Shown here in pieces: positions 47,332 through 56,156 of a stretch of DNA of 64,000 nucleotides. The notes under the pieces were generated by a model, which was not told the origin of the DNA, searched no databases, and worked only from the letters and a program-made list of their open reading frames with translations. The DNA comes from Actinocatenispora sp963805605 (GTDB taxonomy: Bacteria; Actinomycetota; Actinomycetes; Mycobacteriales; Micromonosporaceae), in NCBI GenBank assembly GCA_963805605.1, contig CAWDUX010000002.1:2976001-3040000 (forward strand), written 5' to 3'. The position numbers and the translations under genes were made by a program. Every line of letters starts with the position of its first letter. Within the stretch, counting starts at the first letter, position 1.

Positions 47332-48363
47332 TCAGTTCGTGGTCTTGGACGAACGCGCCCACAGGTTGATGCCGGCCTCACCGGCGTACCTGTCGATCTC
47401 GGTCAGTTCGTCGGCGGACAGCTCCAGGTTGTCCAGCGCGGCCACATTGGCCTCCAACTGCCCTACGCTGCTTGCCCCGATCAGCACGCTGGTCATCCGT
47501 GGGTCGCGCAGCGCCCAGGCGAGCGCGAGCTGCGCCAGCGACTGGTCGCGGCGGCCGGCGATGTCGTTGAGCGCCCGTACCCGGTCCAGGTTGTCCTCGC
47601 TGAGCAGGTCGGTGGACAGTGACTTGCCCTGCGCGGCCCGGGAATCCGCCGGGATGCCGTCGAGGTAGCGGTCGGTCAGCATGCCCTGCGCCAGCGGCGA
47701 GAAGGCGATGCAGCCGGCGCCGACCTCCTCCAGCGCGTCGAGCAGGCCGCCCTCGACCCAGCGGTTGAGCATCGAGTACGACGGCTGGTGGATCAGCAGC
47801 GGCGTACCGAGCTGGCGGAGGATCTCCGCGGCCCGCACGGTGTCCTCCGGCGAGTACGAGGAGATGCCCGCGTACAGCGCCTTGCCCTGTTGCACCGCCG
47901 AGTGCAGCGCGCCCATGGTCTCTTCCAGCGGGGTGTCCGGGTCGAACCGGTGCGAGTAGAAGATGTCCACGTAGTCCAGTCCCATCCGGGACAACGACGC
48001 GTCCAGGCTCGCGGTCAGGTACTTACGCGAACCCCACTCGCCGTACGGTCCGGGCCACATGTCGTAACCGGCCTTGGTGGAGATGATCAACTCGTCGCGG
48101 TAGCGGCGGAAGTCGGCGGCGAACAGCGCGCCGAAGTTGCGTTCCGCCGATCCGTACAGGGGTCCGTAGTTGTTGGCCAGGTCGAAGTGCGTCACACCGA
48201 GGTCGAAGGCCCGGCGCAGAATGGCGCGCTGGTCGGCCAGCGGCTTGTCGTCACCGAAGTTGTGCCACAACCCCAGCGACACCGCCGGCAGCTTCAGTCC
48301 ACTGCGTCCGCTGCGGCGGTAGGTCATCGACCGGTACCGGTCGTTCGCGGCGAGATAGTCCAT
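47332..48363 (-). CDS. Aldo/keto reductase (L-glyceraldehyde 3-phosphate reductase type)
   Basis: NADPH-dependent (beta/alpha)8 reductase of 343 residues, close in pattern to YghZ, which detoxifies small aldehydes such as methylglyoxal and L-glyceraldehyde 3-phosphate. Visible catalytic tetrad elements are FDLANNYG (Asp and Tyr), STKAGYD (Lys) and YSHRFD (His). The C-terminal VLIGASSVGQLEANVAAL is the cofactor-binding edge. The open frame runs to 48459 but ATG 48363 has GGAAGG eight bases upstream and starts the conserved region. Confidence 0.9.
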   Translation of the reverse strand: MDYLAANDRYRSMTYRRSGRSGLKLPAVSLGLWHNFGDDKPLADQRAILRRAFDLGVTHFDLANNYGPLYGSAERNFGALFAADFRRYRDELIISTKAGYDMWPGPYGEWGSRKYLTASLDASLSRMGLDYVDIFYSHRFDPDTPLEETMGALHSAVQQGKALYAGISSYSPEDTVRAAEILRQLGTPLLIHQPSYSMLNRWVEGGLLDALEEVGAGCIAFSPLAQGMLTDRYLDGIPADSRAAQGKSLSTDLLSEDNLDRVRALNDIAGRRDQSLAQLALAWALRDPRMTSVLIGASSVGQLEANVAALDNLELSADELTEIDRYAGEAGINLWARSSKTTN

Positions 48364-48521
48364 GTCCGCATCCTTCCACCTGCGGATATGTTCGGCTCGG
48401 TGACCGCGCCGACGACAGGCCGGGGGTACGGCGTCCCGGCGCCGCCCGGTGCGCGACAATCGCCGGGGTAACTCGCCCCGACCGGATACCTGCTCGACCG
48501 GATGCTCTGAGGAGACCGACC

Positions 48522-48980
48522 ATGGCCACCCACCTGCCCGTCAACCACCAGATGCGCGGCCTGTGGCGTGTGCTGAGCACGCTGGCCGGGCTCTACATCC
48601 TGATCTTCGGCATCGCCGGGTTCGTGCAGACCAGCGGCATGGAGACCTTTGATACGACCGGTGAGCGGGTACTGGGGCTGACTACCAACCCCGGCTTCTC
48701 GGTGATCTCCATCGTGGTGGGCGCGATCATCATGGTGGCCTCCATCGTCGGTCGCAACATCGACGTGACGGTCAACCTGGTGATGGGCGTGATCTTCGCT
48801 CTGGCCGGACTGTTCAGCCTCGCGTTCCTGCGTACGAGCCTGAACTACTTCGCGTTCTCGGTCACCGACTGCGTCGTGTCGTACATTCTCGGCACCATCG
48901 TCGGGGTGTCGGCCCTCTACGGTCGGGTCCGGCGCAACTCGGCGTCGCCGGCCCGGTCGGCCAGCGCACACAACGCCTGA
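48522..48980 (+). CDS. DUF4383 domain membrane protein
   Basis: A 152-residue protein with four hydrophobic helices (VLSTLAGLYILIFGIAGFV; VISIVVGAIIMVASIVG; VMGVIFALAGLFSLAFL; and a last one near VVSYILGTIVGVSALYG) in the DUF4383 arrangement, including the conserved DTTGERVLGLTTNPG loop. Function unknown. ATG 48522 follows GAGGAGAC. It is divergent from the aldo/keto reductase across about 158 bases and converges on the TetR gene with only 20 bases between their stops. Confidence 0.85.
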   Translation: MATHLPVNHQMRGLWRVLSTLAGLYILIFGIAGFVQTSGMETFDTTGERVLGLTTNPGFSVISIVVGAIIMVASIVGRNIDVTVNLVMGVIFALAGLFSLAFLRTSLNYFAFSVTDCVVSYILGTIVGVSALYGRVRRNSASPARSASAHNA

Positions 48981-49000
48981 CCGGTACCGCCTGACGGGTA

Positions 49001-49666
49001 TCAGCCGGCCTGGTCGAGTGCCGGTTCGGGCCGGGTCGGATCCGGCGCCGGGTCCAACCGGGACAGCCCGTTCCAGACCAGGTTGACCAGGTGCGCGGCC
49101 ACCACGTCGCGGGGTGGCTGGCGCACGTCCAGCCACCAGCGCCCGGTGAAGGCGACCAGACCGGTGATCGCCTGCGCGTACAGCTCGGCCATGGCCCGGT
49201 CGTAGCCGCGGGCCGCGAAACCGGCCGCCATGTGGTGCTCCACCCGGTGCGCCACCTCGTGCAGCAGGCCGGCGAAGCTGCCGCCGCCGGACATCATCGG
49301 TGAGTCGCGCATCAGGACCTGGAAGCCGTCGGTGTCGTCCTCGATGTAGCTCAGCAGGGCGAGGGTGGCCTGTTCCAGCAGGACGCGGGGATGCCCGGAG
49401 GTCAGCGCGGCGCTGATCCGGTCCAGCAGGATGCCGACCTCGCGCTCGACCACGGCCCGGTAGAGCTTCTCCTTGTCGCCGAAATGTTCGTACACCACCG
49501 GTTTGGACACCTCGGCCCGTACGGCGATCTCCTCCATGCTGGCGCCGTCGAAGCCGCGTTCGGCGAACAGCTGCCGGCCGACACCGAGCAGCTGCGTGTG
49601 CCGCTGGGCGGCCGGCATTCGTACCCGACGGGGTCCGTCCGGCCGGTTTTTCGCCTCCATGCCCAT
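49001..49666 (-). CDS. TetR/AcrR family transcriptional regulator
   Basis: A 221-residue repressor-type protein. The N-terminal helix-turn-helix is EEIAVRAEVSKPVVYEHFGDKEKLYRAVV (given by its edges EEIAVRAEV and YEHFGDKEKL); the helical C-terminal ligand domain has HRVEHHMAAGFAARGYDR. Its position upstream of tRNA-Gln and glmU is shared with other actinobacteria. The target is unknown; it could control itself or the adjacent genes. Start ATG 49666 (an ATG two codons on is nearby) has a weak ribosome site. Confidence 0.88.
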   Translation of the reverse strand: MGMEAKNRPDGPRRVRMPAAQRHTQLLGVGRQLFAERGFDGASMEEIAVRAEVSKPVVYEHFGDKEKLYRAVVEREVGILLDRISAALTSGHPRVLLEQATLALLSYIEDDTDGFQVLMRDSPMMSGGGSFAGLLHEVAHRVEHHMAAGFAARGYDRAMAELYAQAITGLVAFTGRWWLDVRQPPRDVVAAHLVNLVWNGLSRLDPAPDPTRPEPALDQAG

Positions 49667-49817
49667 CTGGCCATCATCGCAGAGTTATCGCCGGCCCGCG
49701 TTGTCGGCCAGCGGAACCCCGACACGCGGGCCAGGTCAGTTGCGGTCGGCCCGGGGCGGCTGGCTAAGCTCAGTTCCGACCGGGGCGAGTCGGCTGCGAG
49801 AGTCCGACCGTCCTGGA

Positions 49818-49889
49818 TGGGATGTGGGGTAACGGCAGCCCGCAGGCTTTTGGTGCCTTGAAATCCCGGTTCGAATCCGGGCATCCCAG
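49818..49889 (+). tRNA. tRNA-Gln (anticodon TTG)
   Basis: Cloverleaf folds by eye: acceptor TGGGATG / CATCCCA, D-stem GGG/CCC, anticodon loop TTTTGGT with anticodon TTG, variable region GAAAT, T-arm CCCGG-TTCGAAT-CCGGG, discriminator G. The 3' CCA is not encoded. The anticodon stem has a mismatch at its top pair (C against T), which is a little unusual. It precedes glmU by about 200 bases. Confidence 0.9.
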
Positions 49890-50090
49890 CACAGTGCACG
49901 TTCTTCCACGTCCGCGGGGTTTCCCGGACAGCATCGCCGCTGGTGGCCGCGAAGCCAGCACCCTACGCCCGGTCTCGGTACCGTGGCGGTATGCGGATCG
50001 TCGCGGCCGGTTCACCCAGCAGGCGCCCGGCCGGGGAGGGGTCACTACGATTGGTCGCGGTCTGACCCGGCGTGAGAGGGAGTGCCCTAG

Positions 50091-51689
50091 GTGAGCGTGC
50101 CAGTGAGCGAACCGGGAGTGTCCCGTACCGGCGATCGGGCACCGGAGCGCACCGTGATCGTGCTGGCGGCCGGGCTCGGCAAGCGGATGCGTTCGACGAA
50201 GCCGAAGGTCCTGCACTCCCTGCTGGGACGCAGCCTGCTCGGACACGTACTGACCGCCGCCGGATCGTTGGCCGCGGCCCGCACCCTGGTGGTGGTGGGT
50301 TCGGGTGCCGACCAGGTACGCGCCCATCTGGCCGAGGTGGCACCGGGCGCCGAACCGGTACTGCAGAGCGAGCAGCGCGGCACCGGGCACGCCACCCGGG
50401 TGGCTCTCGACAAGGTCACCCGGCTGACCGGGACAGTGGTCGTACTGACCGGCGACACCCCGCTGCTGCGTCCGGAGACGCTGACCGAGCTGCTGCGGGT
50501 ACATGAGGACAACGGTCACGCGGCGACGGTGCTGACCGCCGCGCCGGCGGACCCGACCGGTCTGGGGCGCATCATCCGGGATGCGCAGGGCCGGGTGACC
50601 GGGATCGTCGAGGAACGTGACGCGACGCCGCAGCAGCGGGCGATCCGCGAGATCAACTCGGGCATCATCGTCTTCCAGGCCGGGGCGCTGGCCACGGTGC
50701 TGGCGAAGCTGACCGCCGACAACGACCAGGGCGAGGAGTACCTGACCGACACGATCGGGCTGCTGGTCGGCTCCGGTGCCACGGTCGGCGCGCATGTCGC
50801 GGTGGACGTGAGCGAGACGTTGGGGTGCAACGACCGGGCGCAGCTGGCCCGGCTGGGTGCGCTGCTGCGCGACCGGGTCAACGACGACTGGCTGCGCTCC
50901 GGGGTGACGATGGTGGATCCGACCACCGTGTGGATCGACGTGACCGCGACGGTCGGCGTCGACACCGTACTGGAGCCGAACGTGCAGCTGCGTGGGGCGA
51001 CCACGGTCGCCGCCGGCGCCACCATTGGCCCGGACACCACGCTGATCGACACCGAGGTCGGCGCCGGCGCCTCGGTGGTCCGGGCGCAGGCGCAGCTGGC
51101 GGTGGTCGGCCCGGAGTGCTCGGTCGGCCCGTACGCCTATCTGCGGCCGGGGACCCAACTGCACACCGGGGCGAAGGTCGGCACGTACGTGGAGACCAAG
51201 AACGCCGAGATCGGCGCCGGCAGCAAGGTCCCGCACCTGTCGTACGTCGGCGACGCCACCATCGGCGAGCAGTGCAACATCGGTGCCGCGACGGTGTTCG
51301 TCAACTACGACGGGGTACGCAAGCACCACACCACGATCGGCGACGCGGTCTTCGTGGGCTGCGACTCGATGCTGATCGCACCGCGCCGGATCGAGGACGG
51401 TGCATACGTCGCAGCCGGCAGTGTGGTCTACAAGGACGTGAAGTCCGGACAGCTCGGGGTGACCCGGGCACAGCAGCGCAACCTCGACGGTTGGGTGGAA
51501 CGGCAGCGCGCCGGCACCCGGTCGGCGGCGGCCGCGGCCCGAGCCCGCGAGGTTGGTGCGACCAATCCCACGTCTGGGCCGGCCGGTGCGCAGGCCCCGG
51601 CGGTGGGGGAGCACACTGCTGCCCGGTCGGGTAGCGCGTCGCCGTCCGCTGGACCGGTGCCGGGCGGCACACCCGGTACGTCCTGTTGA
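50091..51689 (+). CDS. glmU: Bifunctional UDP-N-acetylglucosamine pyrophosphorylase / glucosamine-1-phosphate N-acetyltransferase
   Basis: Makes UDP-GlcNAc for peptidoglycan in two steps. The N-terminal uridylyltransferase domain has VLAAGLGKRMRSTKPKVLH. The C-terminal half is a left-handed beta helix of hexapeptide repeats (for example IGPDTTLIDTEVGAGASVV) and carries KHHTTIGDAVFVGCDS for acetyltransfer. Its length is 532 residues, and the last 60 form a Thr/Ala/Pro/Gly-rich extension, common in actinobacteria. The start GTG 50091 is preceded by GAGAGGGAG; GTG 50103 is a weaker alternative. prs follows closely, so they form an operon. Confidence 0.97.
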   Translation: MSVPVSEPGVSRTGDRAPERTVIVLAAGLGKRMRSTKPKVLHSLLGRSLLGHVLTAAGSLAAARTLVVVGSGADQVRAHLAEVAPGAEPVLQSEQRGTGHATRVALDKVTRLTGTVVVLTGDTPLLRPETLTELLRVHEDNGHAATVLTAAPADPTGLGRIIRDAQGRVTGIVEERDATPQQRAIREINSGIIVFQAGALATVLAKLTADNDQGEEYLTDTIGLLVGSGATVGAHVAVDVSETLGCNDRAQLARLGALLRDRVNDDWLRSGVTMVDPTTVWIDVTATVGVDTVLEPNVQLRGATTVAAGATIGPDTTLIDTEVGAGASVVRAQAQLAVVGPECSVGPYAYLRPGTQLHTGAKVGTYVETKNAEIGAGSKVPHLSYVGDATIGEQCNIGAATVFVNYDGVRKHHTTIGDAVFVGCDSMLIAPRRIEDGAYVAAGSVVYKDVKSGQLGVTRAQQRNLDGWVERQRAGTRSAAAAARAREVGATNPTSGPAGAQAPAVGEHTAARSGSASPSAGPVPGGTPGTSC

Positions 51690-51719
51690 GCTGTGAGCGT
51701 ATCGATGGGGGGCGGTCCG

Positions 51720-52703
51720 ATGGGCAGCATCGTGGCGGAGAACCGTAAGTCTCTGATGCTCTTCTCCGGCCGGGCGTATCCGGCCCTGGCGGAGGAGATC
51801 GGCGAGGCACTGGGGGTCTCACCGACCCCGACGGACGCGTACGAGTTCGCCAACGGCGAGATCTATGTGCGCTACAACGAGTCGGTCCGCGGCTCGGACG
51901 CTTTCGTGGTGCAGAGCATGACCGAGCCGATCAACCGCTGGGTGATGGAGACCCTGCTGATGGTCGACGCGTTGAAGCGCGGCTCGGCGAAGCGGATCAC
52001 CGTGGTGGTGCCGTTCTACCCGTACGCCCGGCAGGACAAGAAGCACCGGGGCCGGGAACCGATCTCGGCCCGCCTGGTCGCCGACATGCTCAAGACCGCG
52101 GGCGCCGACCGTATCCTGACGGTGGATCTGCACACCGCCCAGATCCAGGGGTTCTTCGACGGTCCGGTAGACCATCTGTTCGCACTGGACCTGTTGGCCG
52201 ACTACGTGCGCGCTAAGTACGACGGTCGGCAGATGACGGTGGTGTCACCCGATTCCGGCCGGGTACGCCTCGCCGAGCGCTGGACGGAGCGGTTGGGCGG
52301 TTGTCCGCTGGCCTTCATCCACAAGACCCGCGACATCACCCGTCCGAACGAGGTGTCGGTCAACAAGGTGGTCGGTGATGTCGAGGGCCGGGTCTGCGTG
52401 GCGATCGACGACATCATCGATTCGGGCGGCACGATCTGCAAGGCGGTCGATGCGCTGTTCGACGCGGGCGCCGCGGACGTGATCGTGGCGGCTACGCACG
52501 GGGTGCTGTCGGATCCGGCGACCGAGAGGTTGAAGAACTCCCGGGTCTCCGAGGTGATCCTGACCAACACGCTGCCGGTGCCTGCGGAGAAGCAGTTGGA
52601 CAAGATCACCCAGCTGTCCATCGCGCCGTTGATCGCCCGGGCCATCCGGGAGGTCTTCGGGGACGGCTCGGTGACCACACTGTTCGGCGGGCTGTCGGGC
52701 TGA
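51720..52703 (+). CDS. prs: Ribose-phosphate pyrophosphokinase
   Basis: Makes PRPP from ribose 5-phosphate and ATP for nucleotide, His and Trp synthesis. Visible are RQDKKHRGREP (catalytic flexible loop region), the ribose-phosphate-binding VAIDDIIDSGGTICKA and the metal-binding TVDLHTAQIQGFF. Length is 327 residues, as expected. ATG 51720 is chosen because GGGGGGCGG ends a few bases before it and the product starts MGSIVAENRK, as in relatives; in-frame GTG 51693 and ATG 51705 would add up to nine residues. It lies 30 bases after glmU. Confidence 0.96.
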   Translation: MGSIVAENRKSLMLFSGRAYPALAEEIGEALGVSPTPTDAYEFANGEIYVRYNESVRGSDAFVVQSMTEPINRWVMETLLMVDALKRGSAKRITVVVPFYPYARQDKKHRGREPISARLVADMLKTAGADRILTVDLHTAQIQGFFDGPVDHLFALDLLADYVRAKYDGRQMTVVSPDSGRVRLAERWTERLGGCPLAFIHKTRDITRPNEVSVNKVVGDVEGRVCVAIDDIIDSGGTICKAVDALFDAGAADVIVAATHGVLSDPATERLKNSRVSEVILTNTLPVPAEKQLDKITQLSIAPLIARAIREVFGDGSVTTLFGGLSG

Positions 52704-52907
52704 GCCCGGCGAGATGGGACGCCGGGAGCGGTACGGACGGCTGACCCGGACCCGGCCACAAGCTGCAACCGGCGCGGGATAGACTGGTCAGGTTGCCATG
52801 GCGAGGGTGTCCGCGGTCTAGATCAAGTTCGTGGCTCCGTTATCGACACGGTGTTGAGCCAGCAAGGCTGACCGGGTCGCGTCGCGCTTCCGCCCCGGCT
52901 CCGTAGT

Positions 52908-52926
52908 GCCCGACCTCCTGTCGGGC
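52908..52926 (+). promoter_or_regulatory. 5' leader hairpin of rplY
   Basis: Perfect GCCCGAC / GTCGGGC stem with a five-base loop (CTCCT), 42 bases before the rplY start in a 264-base gap that shows no gene. It may be part of a structured leader or an attenuator; the function is not demonstrated. Confidence 0.35.
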
Positions 52927-52967
52927 CTATCGCAATCAGGCCGCAGCATCATCGGAGGAGTACTCCC

Positions 52968-53642
52968 GTGTCCGAGGTCCGTATCAGCGCCGAGCCCCGT
53001 ACAGAGTTCGGCAAGGGTGGTGCCCGACGCACGCGTCGGGCCGGGAAGATTCCCGCCGTGCTGTACGGCCACGGCGAGAAGCCGAAGCACATTGCGTTGC
53101 CGACTCGCGAGTTCGCCAACGCGCTGCGCAACGGCGGTGCCAACCAGTTGTTCGCCATCGAACTGGCGGACGGCACGAAGACCCTGGCCCTGCCCAAGGC
53201 GTTGCAGCGGGACCCGATCAAGGACACCATCGACCACGTCGACCTGCTGATCGTCAGTAAGGGCGAGAAGGTGGCTGTCGAGGTCCGGTTGCACGTGACC
53301 GGTGAGGTGGCGAAGAGTTCCGAGGGTCTGGTCGTACAGGATCTGGACACCCTGTCGGTACTGGTCGAGGCGACCCACGTACCGGAGCAGTTCGAGGTCT
53401 CGATCGAGGGCCTCCGCGTGGGCGACCACATCACCGCCGGGCAGATCACCCTGCCCTCCGGCACCGAGCTGGTGACCGACCCGGAAGCCAGCATCATCAA
53501 CATCGTGGGCGCGCCGACGGCCGAGCAGGTCGACGCCGAGCTGACCGAGGCTGAGGCCGATGCCGGCATCGACAAGGACGTCCCGGAGGCTGAGGCCGAG
53601 TCCGGGGAGCCCGCAGAGGTTGGCGAGAAGGTCGAGGCCTGA
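52968..53642 (+). CDS. rplY: 50S ribosomal protein L25/general stress protein Ctc
   Basis: Binds 5S rRNA in the large subunit. The 224-residue protein has the L25 core (SAEPRTEFGKGGARRTRRAG; GKIPAVLYGHGEKP) plus the longer TL5/CTC C-terminal domain (VRLHVTGEVAKSSEGLVVQ; FEVSIEGLRVGDHITAG), ending in a Glu/Ala-rich acidic tail. Start GTG 52968 follows GGAGGAG. A strong terminator follows its stop. Confidence 0.97.
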   Translation: MSEVRISAEPRTEFGKGGARRTRRAGKIPAVLYGHGEKPKHIALPTREFANALRNGGANQLFAIELADGTKTLALPKALQRDPIKDTIDHVDLLIVSKGEKVAVEVRLHVTGEVAKSSEGLVVQDLDTLSVLVEATHVPEQFEVSIEGLRVGDHITAGQITLPSGTELVTDPEASIINIVGAPTAEQVDAELTEAEADAGIDKDVPEAEAESGEPAEVGEKVEA

Positions 53643-53667
53643 TCGCCGGCAGATACGCCGCGACATG

Positions 53668-53702
53668 AACAGGGACGCACCGGTTGCCGGTGCGTCCCTG
53701 TT
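53668..53702 (+). terminator. Intrinsic terminator after rplY
   Basis: Perfect 16-base stem AACAGGGACGCACCGG / CCGGTGCGTCCCTGTT with loop TTG, followed by a T-containing stretch (CTGTTG). It separates rplY from pth. Confidence 0.85.
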
Positions 53703-53720
53703 CTGTTGTGTAGTGGTGGG

Positions 53721-54335
53721 ATGGACCGAGCCGAGGGGCGCCAGTTGACTGACAGCGGACCGTTTCTGATCGTCGGGCTCGGCAATCCCGGGCCGGAGTA
53801 CGCCGCGCACCGGCACAACGTGGGCTTCATGGTCGCCGACCTGCTGGCAGACCGGTTGGGTGCCCGGTTCTCCCGGCACGGCCGGACCCGGGCCCAGGTC
53901 TGTGAGGGCTGGTTGGGTGGGCCGGGCGGGACGAAGATCGTCTTGGCGAAACCGCAGTCGTTCATGAATCTGGCGGGTGGCCCGGTATCGGGTGTCGCGG
54001 GCTTCTACTCGATCGGGGTGGAGCGCACCGTCGTGGTGCACGACGAACTCGACCTGCCGTACGGAACTCTGCGGTTGAAGCGGGGCGGCGGAGAGGGTGG
54101 GCACAACGGCCTGCGGTCGATCTCGCGGTCCTTGAGTAGCAAGGAGTACGCCCGGGTGCGGTTCGGGATCGGTCGTCCGCCGGGTCGGCAGGATCCGGCG
54201 GACTACGTGCTGCGCGGTTTCTCCTCGGTGGAGCGCAAAGAACTCGATGTACTGCTGGAGCGCGCCGCGGATGCCGCCGAGGCAGTGGTGCTACGTGGTC
54301 TGGAGTGGGCGCAGAACGCCTTCCACGCGGCCTGA
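53721..54335 (+). CDS. pth: Peptidyl-tRNA hydrolase
   Basis: Releases tRNA from peptidyl-tRNA that drops off ribosomes. Motifs: GLGNPGPEYAAHRHNVGF (catalytic His near residue 32), KPQSFMNLAGG and VVVHDELDLPYG (Asp). Length is 204 residues, the usual size. The start ATG 53721 is followed by a weak site; the frame is open from GTG 53706, which sits on the terminator tail. A short hairpin (CCGGTC-GTGC-GACCGG, about 54371-54386) follows it and may terminate it. Confidence 0.95.
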   Translation: MDRAEGRQLTDSGPFLIVGLGNPGPEYAAHRHNVGFMVADLLADRLGARFSRHGRTRAQVCEGWLGGPGGTKIVLAKPQSFMNLAGGPVSGVAGFYSIGVERTVVVHDELDLPYGTLRLKRGGGEGGHNGLRSISRSLSSKEYARVRFGIGRPPGRQDPADYVLRGFSSVERKELDVLLERAADAAEAVVLRGLEWAQNAFHAA

Positions 54336-54479
54336 CACGGCTGTCGGTACCGCGGGGGTCGGTCGGTGACCCGGTCGTGCGACCGGACCCCAAAAAGAAC
54401 AGTGATCTCACCCGCAACGGAATTAAGATATTGCCCGTTGTAGCCATAGACGTACAGCCTGTGGCGAGCGGGAGGGTGC

Positions 54480-56135
54480 ATGGTCCAGGTCGTTGACTTC
54501 GCCACCGGGACGGCAGCCGGCATCGAGACTCTGCCAGGACCGGGCGGTTCGCCCGGCCCGGACACGATGACGCCTACCGGTGGCACGGCGCGGCCTGAAC
54601 AGATCGCATCACTCCCCGCGGGCAGGGCCTCCGCGGAGGCACGGCCTGAGGAGGCACGGCCCGAGGAGGCCCTGCCCGCGCAGGCGCTGCTGCCCGGCCG
54701 GCGCGCGGCGCTGCCGGCCGGCCGGCGCTGGGAGAGCCGGTACGTTCGCAGCCTGCTGCTCGCCGACCTGGTGGTGGCGTTGATCGCCGGCGCGGTCGGA
54801 TTCGGGCTGCGGTTCGGGCCGGAGGTCACCCACTACAACCAGGGCTATCTGCTACTCGCCAGTGTTCTTCCGGTGGCCTGGATCGTGGCGTTGGCCTCCA
54901 ACCAGGCGTACGACAAACGGCACCTGTTCGTGGGCCCGGCGGAGTACGAGCGGGTGTTCCGGGCGGGCGTCGCGCTCGCCGCCGGTACGACCTTCGTGGC
55001 GTACGCGGCCGATGTCCGGATGGCGCGTGGGTACGTGCTGATTGTGCTGCCATTGGCCGTACTGGTCACTGTGCTGGTCCGGTTCGCCCTGCGTAAACGG
55101 CTGCACCGGGCCCGGGGACGGGGCCGCAATCTGCGTCGGGTCATGGTGATCGGGCACCAGCAGGCGATCGCCGCGGTCTGCGGTCAGCTGTCCCGGCAGC
55201 GATTCCACGGGCTGGAGGTGGTCGGCGCGTGCGTACCGGCGCACCAGCTCGCGTCGCGGCCGGCCACCATCCTGCCGGAGCTGGACGTCCCGGTGTACGG
55301 CACGTTGTCGGAGGTTCCCGGAGCGGTACTGGCGGCCGATGCGGACACCGTGATCGTGTTGTCCTGTCCTGAGCTGGACGGGGTGACGTTGCGCCGCCTG
55401 GCCTGGAAGCTGGAGCGCGACGACATCGACCTGATCGTGTCCAGTTCGCTGATCGACGTCGCGGGTGCCCGTACCACGATCCGGCCGGTGGACGGGCTGC
55501 CCATGCTGCACGTGGAGCATGCCCGACTACGGGGCAGCGGTCGGCTGGCCAAGGAGGTGTTCGACCGGTGCGGTGCGCTGGCACTGCTGGTGCTGCTGGC
55601 GCCCGTACTGGCCGTGGTCGCGCTCCTGATCCGGTTCGATTCGCCGGGTCCGGCGATGTTCCGGCAGCACCGGGTGGGTCGCAACGGCGAGCTGTTCCCG
55701 ATCTACAAGTTCCGCACCATGTACGTCGATGCGGAGTCGCGGCTGACCGCGTTGCAGGAGCGCAACGAGCACGACGGTGTGCTGTTCAAGATCCGCAACG
55801 ACCCACGGATCACCCGGATCGGCCGTTATCTGCGGCGCTTCTCACTGGACGAGCTGCCGCAGTTGATGAACGTGCTGTCGGGGGACATGTCGTTGGTGGG
55901 GCCGCGCCCGCCGTTGCCGGCGGAGGTGGCGGTGTACCCGCGGGACATGCGCCGGCGGCTGGTGGTGAAACCTGGGCTGACCGGGCTCTGGCAGGTTTCC
56001 GGCCGGGCGGACCTGCCGTGGGAGGAGACGATCCGGCTCGACCTGCGCTACGTGGAGAACTGGTCCCTCTCACTCGATCTTGTCATCCTGTTGCGTACCG
56101 TTACTGCCGTGGTACGAACATCCGGAGCGTACTGA
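54480..56135 (+). CDS. Exopolysaccharide polyprenyl glycosylphosphotransferase
   Basis: Polyisoprenyl-phosphate sugar-phosphate transferase of the WbaP/CpsE type that starts assembly of a surface glycan on the membrane lipid. The N-terminal region (residues about 1-70) is Pro/Glu-rich and holds short repeats (EARPEEARPEEAL). Then come about five hydrophobic helices (about 95-210), a Rossmann-like CoA_binding_3 segment, one more helix (LALLVLLAPVLAVVALLI) and the catalytic domain with FRQHRVGRNGELFPIYKFRTM, DPRITRIGRYLRRFSLDELPQ and MSLVGPRPPLPAEV. Start ATG 54480 is after GGGAGGG. The 144-base gap before it is AT-richer, so a promoter is likely. Confidence 0.93.
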   Translation: MVQVVDFATGTAAGIETLPGPGGSPGPDTMTPTGGTARPEQIASLPAGRASAEARPEEARPEEALPAQALLPGRRAALPAGRRWESRYVRSLLLADLVVALIAGAVGFGLRFGPEVTHYNQGYLLLASVLPVAWIVALASNQAYDKRHLFVGPAEYERVFRAGVALAAGTTFVAYAADVRMARGYVLIVLPLAVLVTVLVRFALRKRLHRARGRGRNLRRVMVIGHQQAIAAVCGQLSRQRFHGLEVVGACVPAHQLASRPATILPELDVPVYGTLSEVPGAVLAADADTVIVLSCPELDGVTLRRLAWKLERDDIDLIVSSSLIDVAGARTTIRPVDGLPMLHVEHARLRGSGRLAKEVFDRCGALALLVLLAPVLAVVALLIRFDSPGPAMFRQHRVGRNGELFPIYKFRTMYVDAESRLTALQERNEHDGVLFKIRNDPRITRIGRYLRRFSLDELPQLMNVLSGDMSLVGPRPPLPAEVAVYPRDMRRRLVVKPGLTGLWQVSGRADLPWEETIRLDLRYVENWSLSLDLVILLRTVTAVVRTSGAY

Positions 56136-56156
56136 CCGCCGGAGAGGATGATCGTC

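Noticed and set aside
49818..49889. tRNA-Gln as the attachment site of the island
   Set aside because: No direct repeat of its 3' end was found elsewhere in the window and no integrase gene is present.
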